Source: Crocinitomicaceae bacterium (GTDB lineage Bacteria > Bacteroidota > Bacteroidia > Flavobacteriales_D > Crocinitomicaceae). Taken from it: a stretch of 59,484 bases of DNA. The notes under the pieces were generated by a model. That model was not told the DNA's origin and did not search any database. It was given only the letters and a program-made list of their open reading frames with translations. The stretch's first letter is position 1, and each line of letters opens with the position of its first letter. The stretch lies in contig JAHEIL010000016.1 in the NCBI GenBank assembly GCA_024639405.1, forward strand, positions 1 through 59,484, in the 5' to 3' direction. Position numbers and translations under genes: made by a program. This document shows, in pieces, positions 35,242 to 43,750 of this stretch.

Positions 35242-36987
35242 ATGTATAGATCACATACTTGTGGAGAATTACGCAAAGAACACATAGGAACAACTGTAAC
35301 GTTAGCTGGTTGGATGCAACGCTCAAGAGATTTGGGCGGAATGACATTCGTAGATTTACGTGACCGTTACGGCATTACACAATTAGCCTTCAACTTAGAA
35401 GACAATGCCGATTTATGCATGCAAGCGCGTAAATTAGGACGTGAATTTGTGATTCAAGTGGAAGGATCAGTGATAGAACGATCAAGTAAAAATGCCAACC
35501 TTTCAACGGGTGATATTGAAATTGTTGTTACAAAATTAACACTTTTAAACGCTGCAAAATTACCTCCTTTTACCATTGAAGATGAAACAGATGGTGGGGA
35601 TGAATTGCGTTTGCAATACCGATATTTAGATCTACGAAGAGGGCCTGTTCAACAAAAATTGCGTTTGCGTAATAAAGTTGCTTTGGAAACACGTAACTAC
35701 TTGGATTCATTGGATTTCTTAGATGTTGAAACGCCGATGTTGATCAAATCAACTCCTGAAGGTGCGCGTGATTTTGTTGTTCCATCTCGTATGAATGAAG
35801 GGCAATTTTATGCTTTACCGCAATCGCCGCAAACCTTCAAACAATTGTTGATGGTTTCAGGTTTTGACCGTTATTACCAGATTGTAAAATGCTTTAGAGA
35901 CGAAGATTTACGTGCTGACCGTCAACCGGAATTCACTCAGATTGATTGTGAAATGGCTTTTGTAGAACAAGATGATATTTTAAATACGTTTGAAGGATTG
36001 ATCAAACACTTGTTTAAAACTGTTCGAGGCGTAGAATTTACAGAACCTTTTCCTCGCATGGATTATGCAGAAGCAATGGCACGTTATGGATCAGATAAAC
36101 CGGATATTCGTTTTGACATGGAGTTTGTTTATCTAACAGAACTTGCAAAAGGAAAAGATTTTGCGATTTTTGATTCCGCGGAAGCCGTTATTGCAATCAA
36201 TGCGGCAGATTGTGTGGATTATACACGTAAACAAATTGATGAACTTACTGAATGGGTTAAACGCCCGCAAATTGGTGCTAAGGGATTAGTTTATGTGCGT
36301 TGCAATGCAGATGGTACGTTCAAATCTTCTGTTGATAAATTCTATACACAAGAAGATTTAGCGCAATGGGCGAAAGCAGCCAATGCTAAACCTGGGGATT
36401 TAATTTTTGTATTGAGTGGAGATTTAGACAAAACAAGAAAACAATTAAATGAATTGCGTTTACACCTTGGAAATGAACTTGGTTTACGCAATCCAAATAC
36501 ATTTAAACCTTTATGGGTATTGGATTTTCCTTTGTTGGAATGGGATGAAGAAAGTGGACGCTACCATGCGATGCACCATCCATTTACTTCGCCAAAACCT
36601 GAAGACATGCATTTAATTCAAACAGAACCTGGAAAAGTTCGTGCCAATGCTTATGACTTAGCAATGAATGGTGTGGAATTAGGTGGTGGTTCAATTCGAA
36701 TTCACGACCGTGATTTACAATCGCGTATGTTTGATTTGTTAGGATTCTCAAAAGAAGAAGCACAAGAACAATTTGGATTCTTAATGAGTGCGTTTGAATA
36801 CGGAGCGCCGCCTCATGGTGGATTAGCGTTTGGTTTAGATCGTTTAGTAGCAACAATGGGCGGTTCAGAATCGATACGTGATTACATCGCATTCCCTAAA
36901 AACAATAGTGGTCGCGACACAATGATTGATGCCCCATCTCCTTTAAATGAAGCACAATTAAAAGAATTGGGAATTCGATTAAATTAA
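35242..36987 (+). CDS. aspS: Aspartyl-tRNA synthetase
   Basis: The 581-residue class II synthetase has an OB-fold anticodon domain ([33 protein letters not shown]). The catalytic core has motif 2 ([21 protein letters not shown]) and motif 3 ([15 protein letters not shown]), with the bacterial GAD insert between. Length and motifs are those of the bacterial discriminating or non-discriminating AspRS. cysS begins 21 bases downstream, so they share a transcript with pccB as a possible first gene. Confidence 0.97.
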   Translation: MYRSHTCGELRKEHIGTTVTLAGWMQRSRDLGGMTFVDLRDRYGITQLAFNLEDNADLCMQARKLGREFVIQVEGSVIERSSKNANLSTGDIEIVVTKLTLLNAAKLPPFTIEDETDGGDELRLQYRYLDLRRGPVQQKLRLRNKVALETRNYLDSLDFLDVETPMLIKSTPEGARDFVVPSRMNEGQFYALPQSPQTFKQLLMVSGFDRYYQIVKCFRDEDLRADRQPEFTQIDCEMAFVEQDDILNTFEGLIKHLFKTVRGVEFTEPFPRMDYAEAMARYGSDKPDIRFDMEFVYLTELAKGKDFAIFDSAEAVIAINAADCVDYTRKQIDELTEWVKRPQIGAKGLVYVRCNADGTFKSSVDKFYTQEDLAQWAKAANAKPGDLIFVLSGDLDKTRKQLNELRLHLGNELGLRNPNTFKPLWVLDFPLLEWDEESGRYHAMHHPFTSPKPEDMHLIQTEPGKVRANAYDLAMNGVELGGGSIRIHDRDLQSRMFDLLGFSKEEAQEQFGFLMSAFEYGAPPHGGLAFGLDRLVATMGGSESIRDYIAFPKNNSGRDTMIDAPSPLNEAQLKELGIRLN

Positions 36988-37008
36988 AATAGGTTCAAAA
37001 TTCAAGCA

Positions 37009-38475
37009 ATGGAAAATCGAAAAAACGGATTACATATTTACAATACACTTTCTGGAACGAAAGAAAAATTTGTTCCAATTCACGAAAATTTTGTGGGCAT
37101 GTATGTGTGTGGGCCAACACTTTACAGTGAACCGCACATGGGAAATATGCGAACGTTTATCAATTTTGATTTAATTTATAGATACTTACTAACTTTAGGA
37201 TTTGACGTTAAATATGTACGAAATATTACAGATGCTGGTCACATTACAAATAGTGCCGGTGAAGCTGTAGATAGTATTGGAAAAGCAGCAAAAGCAGCAC
37301 AGGTTCAATCCTTAGAAATAGTTTACAAATTCAATCAAAAATTCCAAGAATTACAACGCGTATATAATTTACTTGCGCCGAGTATTGAACCAACAGCAAC
37401 AGGACATATTCAAGAGCAAATAGAAATCATTGAGCAGCTGATTGAAAACGGCTATGCTTATGTCGTAAATGGTTCCGTTTATTTTGATGTCAAAAAATAC
37501 AGTGAAAAATACGAATATGGCCAATTAAGTGGTCGTAAAATAAATGAATTAGCCGAAGAAACACGTGTGTTAAATGCACAAGATGAAAAACGTTTTTTTG
37601 CAGATTTTGCTTTGTGGAAAAAAGCCAATCCAGATGACATGCAAATCTGGCGATCTCCGTGGGGAAAAGGTAATCCTGGTTGGCACATCGAATGTACAGC
37701 AATGAGCACGAAATATTTAGGGAAACACTTTGATATTCATGGCGGTGGAATGGATTTGAAATTTCCACATCACGAAGATGAAATAGCACAACATTGCGGC
37801 GCAGTAGGTTGTAATCCTGCTAATTTTTGGATGCATGCCAACATGTTGAATGTCAATGGGCAAAAAATGAGTAAATCTTTCGGAAATTATTTTTTACCGC
37901 TTGAAATCATTGAAGGAACAACAACTTTATTTGACAAACCATTTGCACCAAATGTCATTCGTTTTTTCATGATGCAAGCACATTACAGAAGCAATTTAGA
38001 CTTTACACCTGATGCATTGAATGCTGCCGAAAAGGGATTTAATCGTTTAAACGATGCTATCTCTTTACTGCCAAAATTGTCAACAGTTGCTGAATCTTCT
38101 TTTGATGTTCAAGCATTAATAGATAGTTTCTATGAAGCAATGAATGACGATTTTAACGCGCCAATATTGGTAGCTAATTTATTTGAAGCAGCGAAGAGAA
38201 TCAACCTCATCAACGATGGCAAAGAAACGATTTCTGCAGATGATTTAAAGCTTTTATCAACGGAAGTTCACCGCTTTGTAGAACAGGTTTTAGGAATTCA
38301 ATTAGAACAAGAAGGGGCGGGTTCAAAATTAGCACCTGTAATGGATTTAGTTTTAACATTACGTCAACAAGCGCGCGAACAAAAGGATTGGGCAACATCC
38401 GACAAAATACGTGACGGTTTAGCTGCTGCAGGAATTGTTATTAAAGACGGAAAAGACGGAACTAGTTGGAGTTAA
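37009..38475 (+). CDS. cysS: Cysteinyl-tRNA synthetase
   Basis: The 488-residue class I synthetase has the HIGH motif in VCGPTLYSEPHMGNMRTF and zinc ligands in CGPT, WHIECTAMS and HHEDEIAQ. KMSKS appears in NGQKMSKSFGNYF, and the C-terminal helical bundle ends SDKIRDGLAAAGIVIKDGKDGTSW. Its stop overlaps the 3' end of the convergent methyltransferase gene by 4 bases. Confidence 0.97.
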   Translation: MENRKNGLHIYNTLSGTKEKFVPIHENFVGMYVCGPTLYSEPHMGNMRTFINFDLIYRYLLTLGFDVKYVRNITDAGHITNSAGEAVDSIGKAAKAAQVQSLEIVYKFNQKFQELQRVYNLLAPSIEPTATGHIQEQIEIIEQLIENGYAYVVNGSVYFDVKKYSEKYEYGQLSGRKINELAEETRVLNAQDEKRFFADFALWKKANPDDMQIWRSPWGKGNPGWHIECTAMSTKYLGKHFDIHGGGMDLKFPHHEDEIAQHCGAVGCNPANFWMHANMLNVNGQKMSKSFGNYFLPLEIIEGTTTLFDKPFAPNVIRFFMMQAHYRSNLDFTPDALNAAEKGFNRLNDAISLLPKLSTVAESSFDVQALIDSFYEAMNDDFNAPILVANLFEAAKRINLINDGKETISADDLKLLSTEVHRFVEQVLGIQLEQEGAGSKLAPVMDLVLTLRQQAREQKDWATSDKIRDGLAAAGIVIKDGKDGTSWS

Positions 38476-39083
38476 TGCTTCTTTTGAAACGAACAAAAAA
38501 TAAAATGTTGCGTGGTATCAAATGGCGTGACATGGTCTGAAAAAACACAAGCAATTTTAGTAAACGCTTTTTCAAATGAGATTTCCATTGATTTTTCAGA
38601 ATACTGTTTTATTTCTAAGCCACTACATTTCAAAGGTCCCGATTCTGAAAATGTACCAATAATTAAATTTGTCGCATGATTGGTGGTCAATTCCGTATAC
38701 ATTGCAATACTTTTTGGTTGCGTTAAAAAGTGAAAAGCTGCTCGATCATGCCAGATTTGATACACTTCTGTTGGTTTAAATTCAAGAATATCAGAACAAA
38801 TCCAAGTAACCAAAGAAGCCTTAGCACCTAGACGCACTTTAGCGCGATCTAATGCCGCTTGAGAAATATCCAAAACAGTGATGTCAGAATAACCCGCTTC
38901 CAATAAGAAATCTACCAATAAACTATCTCCTCCTCCAATATCGATAATTTTTGCAGTTTTTGGAACATTTAATGCAGCGATTAAATCCAATGAAATTGTT
39001 GGTCTCTCTTGTGTCCAACTAACTTGCTCAGGTGTTTTTGTTGTATATATTGTTTCCCAATGTGTTTTGTTACTTGTTTCCAT
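38472..39083 (-). CDS. Class I SAM-dependent methyltransferase
   Basis: The 203-residue protein starts METSNKTHWETIYTTKTPEQVSWTQERP. This opening is typical of a Bacteroidota methyltransferase-11-like family. The SAM loop is IIDIGGGDSLLVDFLLEAGYSDITVLDISQAALDRAK, and ICSDILEF is motif III. The substrate is unknown. The ATG at 39083 is preferred over one seven codons upstream. It is the last housekeeping-like gene before the peptide island. Confidence 0.85.
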   Translation of the reverse strand: METSNKTHWETIYTTKTPEQVSWTQERPTISLDLIAALNVPKTAKIIDIGGGDSLLVDFLLEAGYSDITVLDISQAALDRAKVRLGAKASLVTWICSDILEFKPTEVYQIWHDRAAFHFLTQPKSIAMYTELTTNHATNLIIGTFSESGPLKCSGLEIKQYSEKSMEISFEKAFTKIACVFSDHVTPFDTTQHFIFCSFQKKH

Positions 39084-39542
39084 TTGGTAAATATTAAAGA
39101 ACATGCAAAGTAAACTAAATTAATATGTTTTTAGTGTCATCAAAGTTACAAATACACCTGTTTTTGTGATAAAATGTAATCAAATTGTTGCAACAAAAAA
39201 GTAACATAGTAAACCGAATTAATCACTTTCTCACATATTTTATTGATTTCTATTAAAAAATCCTGAAAACCACTATGCCACTACCTTTTGAAATAAAAAA
39301 TAATTACTTTTTTGTTGTGATTTATGTATAACTTTTGTAAATTCGATTAATATTTGAATGTATTCTCATTAATAATTTTACGTTAAAATAGGAAACCAAA
39401 ATATGTTAACTCATCTTACTTGACTTATCCCTTTTATAATTTGCTCAAATAAAAAGTTTTCAGCATGATAATTTAATATGTTACATGCTGCTTTCAGAGC
39501 ATAATTAAAAAATTATAATACTAATCTACAAAACAAAAAGGC
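39084..39542. other. 459-base AT-rich intergenic region before the island
   Basis: No plausible gene is seen. It contains a perfect 12-bp palindrome (TTGTTGCAACAA, 39185-39196). Nearer the regulator gene it contains a 7-bp inverted repeat (CAGCATG 39461-39467, CATGCTG 39484-39490), either of which could be an operator. I could not place a convincing promoter, although TTG and TAATTTG (39437-39443) are present. Confidence 0.4.
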
Positions 39543-39821
39543 ATGATAAATAAATTAAAAGAAATACGTATAAAGAATAATTTCACCCAAGTATATGTAG
39601 CATTTGAATTAGGAATATCACAAAAGGCATATTCAAAAATCGAAAATGAACAAACCCGCTTAACACATGAAAAAATAAAAATAATTGCTAAATTATACAA
39701 TGTTTCTCCTGATTATTTTTGTGGTATTTCTTGTGAATGTTCATATAGTAAAGACACTGCAATGCTTAAAGTCAAAAGCTTTTTAAAAGAAAAAGGATTA
39801 GATTTTCCAGACAATATTTAA
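39543..39821 (+). CDS. XRE-family (Cro/C1-type) HTH regulator
   Basis: The 92-residue protein has a helix-turn-helix in residues 5-60 (IRIKNNFTQVYVAFELGISQKAYSKIENEQTRLTHEKIKIIAKLYNV). A short tail follows (SKDTAMLKVKSFLKEKGLDFPDNI). It sits first in the island and probably controls the peptide genes. The last 23 codons and the following leader are duplicated at 41341 in front of the second precursor. This shows that the end of this gene was part of a recombined segment. Confidence 0.88.
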   Translation: MINKLKEIRIKNNFTQVYVAFELGISQKAYSKIENEQTRLTHEKIKIIAKLYNVSPDYFCGISCECSYSKDTAMLKVKSFLKEKGLDFPDNI

Positions 39822-40008
39822 CATCATACTTTCAAACAGAACCACATGGTATATATTACCACTAAAAGTACTTGTTTAGATTGAAAAGTATGTATTAGTT
39901 TGATGTGATAAAAGGAAGTGCTGGAACACTTACTCTTTAACAAGTCGCAAAAGAACTATTTTCCAGAGCCGTTTGCTTGTGCGTCTTTGTTCTTAGAATG
40001 CCTGAACT
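39753..40008 (+). repeat. Leader duplication, copy 1
   Basis: This segment (3' end of the regulator plus leader) recurs at 41341-41597, offset 1588 bases. About ten differences fall in the first 230 bases; the last ~25 bases are weaker. It ends about 57 bases before precursor 1. The sequence contains a small hairpin (AAGTG..CACTT) and the GGTATATATTACC-type palindrome listed separately. Confidence 0.88.
39847..39861. promoter_or_regulatory. Candidate operator palindrome in leader copy 1
   Basis: TGGTA-TATAT-TACCA is a perfect 5-bp dyad 26 bases after the regulator's stop. The equivalent site in copy 2 (41435-41449) is TGGTATAAATTACTA, with one half-site base changed. An XRE-type dimer is a plausible binder; this is inference. 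Confidence 0.35.
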
Positions 40009-40065
40009 GTTGAACAAAAAAGTTTTAATTAAAGATGGCATATAAATAAAATAAAATCATTTATT

Positions 40066-40281
40066 ATGAAAAATTTAAAATCGAAATTGTTTCAAGACAA
40101 TAAATTAAATTCATTAGAAAAAATTGTTGGTGGGCTTGATTACACAACGATGTCAACAGACACAAATGGTGCAAGTGGATATGATACAGCCAATGATACT
40201 CTAAAGAGAAATGGAACTTCTACAGGAATAGATATAAATCCGACTGGAGGAAGTACTACCCAAGATAAACCACTTCAATAA
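40066..40281 (+). CDS. GG-leader precursor peptide 1 (grasp-with-spasm type)
   Basis: The 71-residue peptide has an N-terminal leader MKNLKSKLFQDNKLNSLEKIVGG. The double-glycine matches the cleavage site of C39 peptidase exporters, such as the one encoded at 45136. The 48-residue core is rich in Thr, Ser, Asp and Gly with no Cys (YTTMSTDTNGASGYDTANDT and onward). Hydroxyl and acid side chains are what an ATP-grasp macrocyclase joins by ester or amide links. A strong hairpin follows the stop. It is a probable secreted, modified peptide; activity unknown. Confidence 0.8.
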   Translation: MKNLKSKLFQDNKLNSLEKIVGGLDYTTMSTDTNGASGYDTANDTLKRNGTSTGIDINPTGGSTTQDKPLQ

Positions 40282-40291
40282 TTATTACTAT

Positions 40292-40322
40292 AACCACTGG
40301 AAAAGTATTTTTTCCAGTGGTT
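40292..40322 (+). terminator. Strong hairpin after precursor 1
   Basis: AACCACTGGAAAA (40292-40304), loop GTATT and TTTTCCAGTGGTT (40310-40322) form a 13-bp perfect stem. It lies between the precursor stop and the next ATG at 40339. With T bases inside the stem and no long T run after it, it may act as a partial terminator or an mRNA-stabilising element. The result would be more peptide than downstream protein. Confidence 0.75.
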
Positions 40323-40338
40323 AACTAATTTAAAATTT

Positions 40339-41298
40339 ATGAGTAGAATATTTTTATTTTTTATGTTTATTAATATTTTTTTTATTCATGGTCAATTAAA
40401 AAATGACTATGCTAATTATTATATTAATTTAAATAAAGCGGATTGTTCAGAAAACTTAGATACGTCAATTTATTATTATAAACAAGCTTTTGACTTAGTG
40501 AAAAAACCTTTTGCTATTGATGTATATAATTTAGTTTCGTTTTTAATCCAAAAAAATCATAAACAAGAAGGTTTAAAATGGTTGAAAAAGTCTATTTTAT
40601 TAGGTTTGAAATTTAAAAGTGACTCAACTTTTCTTGAACAAGATAAATTATTAACAGTTGAATATGGAATCACAAGTTTAGTTTCAAATTCTAAAGATAT
40701 TGAAAAATACATAGAAAAGCATTACGATAAACTAAGGAGAAAATATTTAAAAAAATGTATACCTAATGATCCAATTTTTGGATTATTACAAAATGAAATT
40801 CAATTTCAAACGATTCGAATGCCAATATTTGACAGTATACATTCTCAAAAATATCAAAAGTTTAATAATTTCGGATATTCAATAAACTCTTATTTAATTT
40901 GGGAAATGGTAAAAGAAAATAAAATACCATACCGATATAACTCAGCCTATTTGAATAATCATAGCTTATCAATGCTTTTATTTCATTCTATTGGTGGGTT
41001 TTTAAATGAACAAGATGTTAGAGATTTTCTTGAAGATTTGAAAAAAACAATATATACAGGACTAATTACACCAATTGAATTTGCAAAAGTTTATGACTTT
41101 TATTTTTTAAGTTATGTTGATCATGAAAAAACATATTACGGAACCCAATCTTTTTATGACACATTAAAGAATCAAACAAGAGTTAAAAATTTGTTTAACA
41201 GCTTTGAAATTAATAATATGAGACGATCAATTTGGCTAAACGATTTTGATTGTTATTTGTTAACTACGAATTACTTAAATCCTAATAATTATGAATAA
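40339..41298 (+). CDS. Exported ~320-aa protein partner of precursor 1
   Basis: The 319-residue protein starts MSRIFLFFMFINIFFIHGQ, a signal peptide. A TPR-like region follows (DYANYYINLNKADCSENLDTSIYYYKQAFDLVKKPFAIDVYNLVSFLIQK). The rest is not recognised (KLRRKYLKKCIPNDPIFG, SYLIWEMVKENKIPYRYN, IPIEFAKVYDFYFLSY-like). A divergent paralog of the same size follows the second precursor. The pairing with precursors suggests immunity, processing or a receptor role; none can be shown. Confidence 0.72.
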   Translation: MSRIFLFFMFINIFFIHGQLKNDYANYYINLNKADCSENLDTSIYYYKQAFDLVKKPFAIDVYNLVSFLIQKNHKQEGLKWLKKSILLGLKFKSDSTFLEQDKLLTVEYGITSLVSNSKDIEKYIEKHYDKLRRKYLKKCIPNDPIFGLLQNEIQFQTIRMPIFDSIHSQKYQKFNNFGYSINSYLIWEMVKENKIPYRYNSAYLNNHSLSMLLFHSIGGFLNEQDVRDFLEDLKKTIYTGLITPIEFAKVYDFYFLSYVDHEKTYYGTQSFYDTLKNQTRVKNLFNSFEINNMRRSIWLNDFDCYLLTTNYLNPNNYE

Positions 41299-41374
41299 GC
41301 AATTAATTTTGATTTGTAGCGATGAGGATGAAGGAAATCAGACACTGCAACGCTTAAAGTCAAAAGCTTTTTAG
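41291..41374 (+). pseudogene. 27-codon junction ORF, possible remnant of an ATP-grasp N-terminus
   Basis: Overlapping the stop of the preceding gene (TATGAATAA), an ATG at 41291 opens MNKQLILICSDEDEGNQ. It then runs into the duplicated segment and stops at 41372-41374. The first 17 codons resemble the start of an ATP-grasp ligase of this family (compare KKIFAVTDGNDYS in the gene at 42884). This fits a second ligase gene cut by recombination, but the match is short. Confidence 0.35.
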
Positions 41375-41409
41375 ATGAAAAAGAATTAGATTTTCCAGAC
41401 AATATTTAA
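41341..41409 (+). pseudogene. Truncated copy of the regulator's last 22 codons
   Basis: In frame it reads DTATLKVKSFLDEKELDFPDNI then stop, against DTAMLKVKSFLKEKGLDFPDNI in the XRE gene. No start codon or HTH remains, so it is a fragment carried with the duplicated leader, not a gene. Confidence 0.85.
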
Positions 41410-41597
41410 CATCATACTTTCAAATAGAACCACATGGTATAAATTACTACTAAAAGTACTTGTTTAGATTGAAAAGTATGCATTAGTTTGATGTGATAAA
41501 AGGAAGTGCTGGAACACTTACTCTTTAACAAGTCGCAAAAGAACTGTTTTCCAGAGCCGTTTGCTTGTGCAGCCTTTGTTCTCAGGACGCCCGACTG
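41341..41597 (+). repeat. Leader duplication, copy 2
   Basis: Second copy of the segment at 39753-40008, about 95% identical over 230 bases. It ends about 60 bases before precursor 2. Together with the fragment above it fills the 358-base gap between the first exported protein and precursor 2. Confidence 0.88.
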
Positions 41598-41656
41598 TAG
41601 TGCAAAGTTAATGAAATGTTTAAAGAGGGTGTTTTATTTACTTAAAATTAAACGAC

Positions 41657-41866
41657 ATGAAAAAAAATGTTTTTCAAGGTTTTGAAGAGAAAGAGATTCA
41701 AAATTTAGCAACAGTTAATGGTGGAATTGAATATGAAATAACATCCGCAGGTGGTGGTGATGAAGAAGCAATCACTGGAAGAAAAGAAGCAAATCCATGG
41801 GATGCTACAGATAAAGGTGGTTATCGTAGAGTTGATCAAACTTGGTCAAATTGTTCTGCAAATTAA
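41657..41866 (+). CDS. GG-leader precursor peptide 2 (grasp-with-spasm type)
   Basis: The 69-residue peptide has leader MKKNVFQGFEEKEIQNLATVNGG and a different core rich in Glu, Asp, Thr, Gly and Trp (YEITSAGGGDEEAITGRKEA, ending WSNCSAN). The GG leader and position match precursor 1 although the core sequence does not. It is therefore probably processed by the same ligase and exporter to a different product. A 12-bp hairpin follows its stop. Confidence 0.8.
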   Translation: MKKNVFQGFEEKEIQNLATVNGGIEYEITSAGGGDEEAITGRKEANPWDATDKGGYRRVDQTWSNCSAN

Positions 41867-41888
41867 TTTTTTGCTAAAACAAAAAGTA

Positions 41889-41918
41889 TTAGGTAGGGTA
41901 TTAAAATACCCTACCTAA
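41889..41918 (+). terminator. Strong hairpin after precursor 2
   Basis: TTAGGTAGGGTA (41889-41900), loop TTAAAA and TACCCTACCTAA (41907-41918) form a 12-bp perfect stem, placed as in the first cassette (40292-40322) but unrelated in sequence. The T run after it is weak (TTTTCC at 41926). Probable attenuator or stability element. Confidence 0.72.
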
Positions 41919-41934
41919 CATTAAATTTTCCACC

Positions 41935-42927
41935 ATGATAAAAAATTATTCATACATAATATTGGTATTATTTTTTCTAATAAACTCTTGTAAATCGAGC
42001 AATTATATCAAGTATCACAATATTGTTAACGAAGCAGAATATGCATTTTACAACGAAGATTATCTTACAGCAAGTAAGTTGTATGGAAAGGCCTTCAAAA
42101 AAGTCAAAATTCCTTTTGAAAACGATATGTTTTTCTACTCAGCTAGTTTATGGGAAATTGGTGAGCAAAAAAAATCTTTAAAGTTATTGGATACAATAGG
42201 GCCATTAGATGCATATTTGAATAAAACTGGTTTCTTTGAAAAAATGGATCCAACTATTAAGTCATCTTTATTGACTTCTAACCAATTAAAAGTTGATAAA
42301 ATTGATTCAATAAGATTGTCTAATCCATTAATTCCCATTTTAGATTCGCTACAAGAAAGGGATCAATTTTTTAGAAGTCAAAAATCGGTAATCCTTCAAA
42401 ATTTTCCTGATGATTCTATAATGTTAGTGAATATCAATAGGAAAATTAAAATTCAAGATTCACTTAATTTAATTGTGATTGACTCTTTATTTAAGATTCA
42501 TGGATTTATTGGTGGATTATATTTCCCGACATACCCTCAAGTTATGAGAGTTTATATGTTACATAATCCTGAATGGGTTCTCAATAACCCTGAATTATTT
42601 TATGACGCAATAAAAACCGGAAGATTATGGCCTGGCGATTATGCATGTGCATATGATAAAGCGGTTATGAACTATAAAACATATGCTTCAAAAGAAGAAT
42701 TCGAAAGATATAGGTTTCCTCAAGACACACTGGAAAAGTATGGTCAGTTTGATCGCAAAAATTGTAAGGTAAGCCCAGAAACTGTATTTTCTGAATCGAC
42801 TAAAATTGGTGTTTCACCATATTTTCAAGATAATGTATCGTTTCCAAAGAAAAAAGATAAAACACCAGAAAAACACCTTTATTATGAGTATTACGAAAAA
42901 CACAAAAAAGATTTTCGCTGTTACTGA
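41935..42927 (+). CDS. Exported ~330-aa lipoprotein partner of precursor 2
   Basis: The 330-residue protein has a lipobox signal (MIKNYSYIILVLFFLINSC with Cys19). A TPR-like stretch follows (NEAEYAFYNEDYLTASKLYGKAFKKVKIPFENDMFFYSASLWEIG), aligning in order with the first cassette's protein (ASKLYGKAFKKVKIPFENDMFFY against IYYYKQAFDLVKKPFAIDVYN). The C-terminal half is not recognised. The end overlaps the ligase start by 44 bases. Role unknown; possibly cassette-specific immunity or a surface anchor. Confidence 0.75.
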   Translation: MIKNYSYIILVLFFLINSCKSSNYIKYHNIVNEAEYAFYNEDYLTASKLYGKAFKKVKIPFENDMFFYSASLWEIGEQKKSLKLLDTIGPLDAYLNKTGFFEKMDPTIKSSLLTSNQLKVDKIDSIRLSNPLIPILDSLQERDQFFRSQKSVILQNFPDDSIMLVNINRKIKIQDSLNLIVIDSLFKIHGFIGGLYFPTYPQVMRVYMLHNPEWVLNNPELFYDAIKTGRLWPGDYACAYDKAVMNYKTYASKEEFERYRFPQDTLEKYGQFDRKNCKVSPETVFSESTKIGVSPYFQDNVSFPKKKDKTPEKHLYYEYYEKHKKDFRCY

Positions 42928-43750
42928 TGGAAATGATTATTCAATAAAAGAAATCACTGAATGGCTCAGGTTTTATCAATTGTATAAACCATTTGAATTA
43001 TTGGTACTAAATACTTCAAAACAAAATCTGATAATTAAGTATGCCACTATTTCGAAAAAACCAGATGTTCTTTGTGAAATTTCAGACAGTGGTCAAACAT
43101 TTTATTTATCAGATTTAATCGCAATTTTTTTCCGCCAAACTCGGTTGAATATTCAAGATCATACGAATATAAAATCTAATTCCGGTTCTTTTGCCGACAT
43201 AAAGTCAAGATTTTCTAATTATTTAATGGCCTATGAGGAAACCACCCGATGTTTTTTTTTAAATTGCCTTAGCAAATTAAATATTATCGGATATGACAAC
43301 GGCAGTATAATTAATAAATTGGAAGTGCTTGTTCAAGCAGAAAATGTAGGTTTGAGAATTCCTGAATCTCATTTGGTTAGTTCAAAGAAAGACTTACACG
43401 TTGTATTAAAAAAAAATGATGAACAGCTTATTACCAAGAGTGTTGCAATTGGATTATCTTTTTTTGATTTAAATAAAAATGCTTCTTTTCATCAATTCAC
43501 GGCCAAAGTTGATTTCAATACAATTAAACGAATTCCAAGTTCATTTGCACCTTCATTTGTACAAAAAAGTTACGATAAATTATTCGAAATAAGAACCTTT
43601 ATTTTGGATTCTAATTGTTATTCTTGGGCTCTTATGTCTCAATCGAATAATCAGACAGAAATTGATTATCGAAATTATGATTGGGATAATCCAATGCGTG
43701 TAGTGCCTTATCAATTGCCAAAATCAATAGAAAAAAAATCTATCGTCTAA
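42884..43750 (+). CDS. ATP-grasp peptide maturase, main part (frame breaks at A8)
   Basis: The 288-residue part starts MSITKNTKKIFAVTDGNDYSIKEITEWLRFYQLY, typical of the grasp-with-spasm ligase N-terminus. It continues with the ATP-grasp fold (SIINKLEVLVQAENVGLRIPESHLVSS; ITKSVAIGLS; FVQKSYDKLFEIRTFILDSN). The frame stops at 43748-43750, just after a run of eight A (43731-43738). The metal-binding end of the fold is in the next frame at 43750. I prefer the ATG at 42884 to a frame open from 42806. Alone this piece should not bind Mg-ATP. Confidence 0.82.
   Translation: MSITKNTKKIFAVTDGNDYSIKEITEWLRFYQLYKPFELLVLNTSKQNLIIKYATISKKPDVLCEISDSGQTFYLSDLIAIFFRQTRLNIQDHTNIKSNSGSFADIKSRFSNYLMAYEETTRCFFLNCLSKLNIIGYDNGSIINKLEVLVQAENVGLRIPESHLVSSKKDLHVVLKKNDEQLITKSVAIGLSFFDLNKNASFHQFTAKVDFNTIKRIPSSFAPSFVQKSYDKLFEIRTFILDSNCYSWALMSQSNNQTEIDYRNYDWDNPMRVVPYQLPKSIEKKSIV

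Noticed and set aside
41341-41409. A second XRE regulator before precursor 2
   Set aside because: Only the last 22 codons are present without an HTH; it is a carried fragment.
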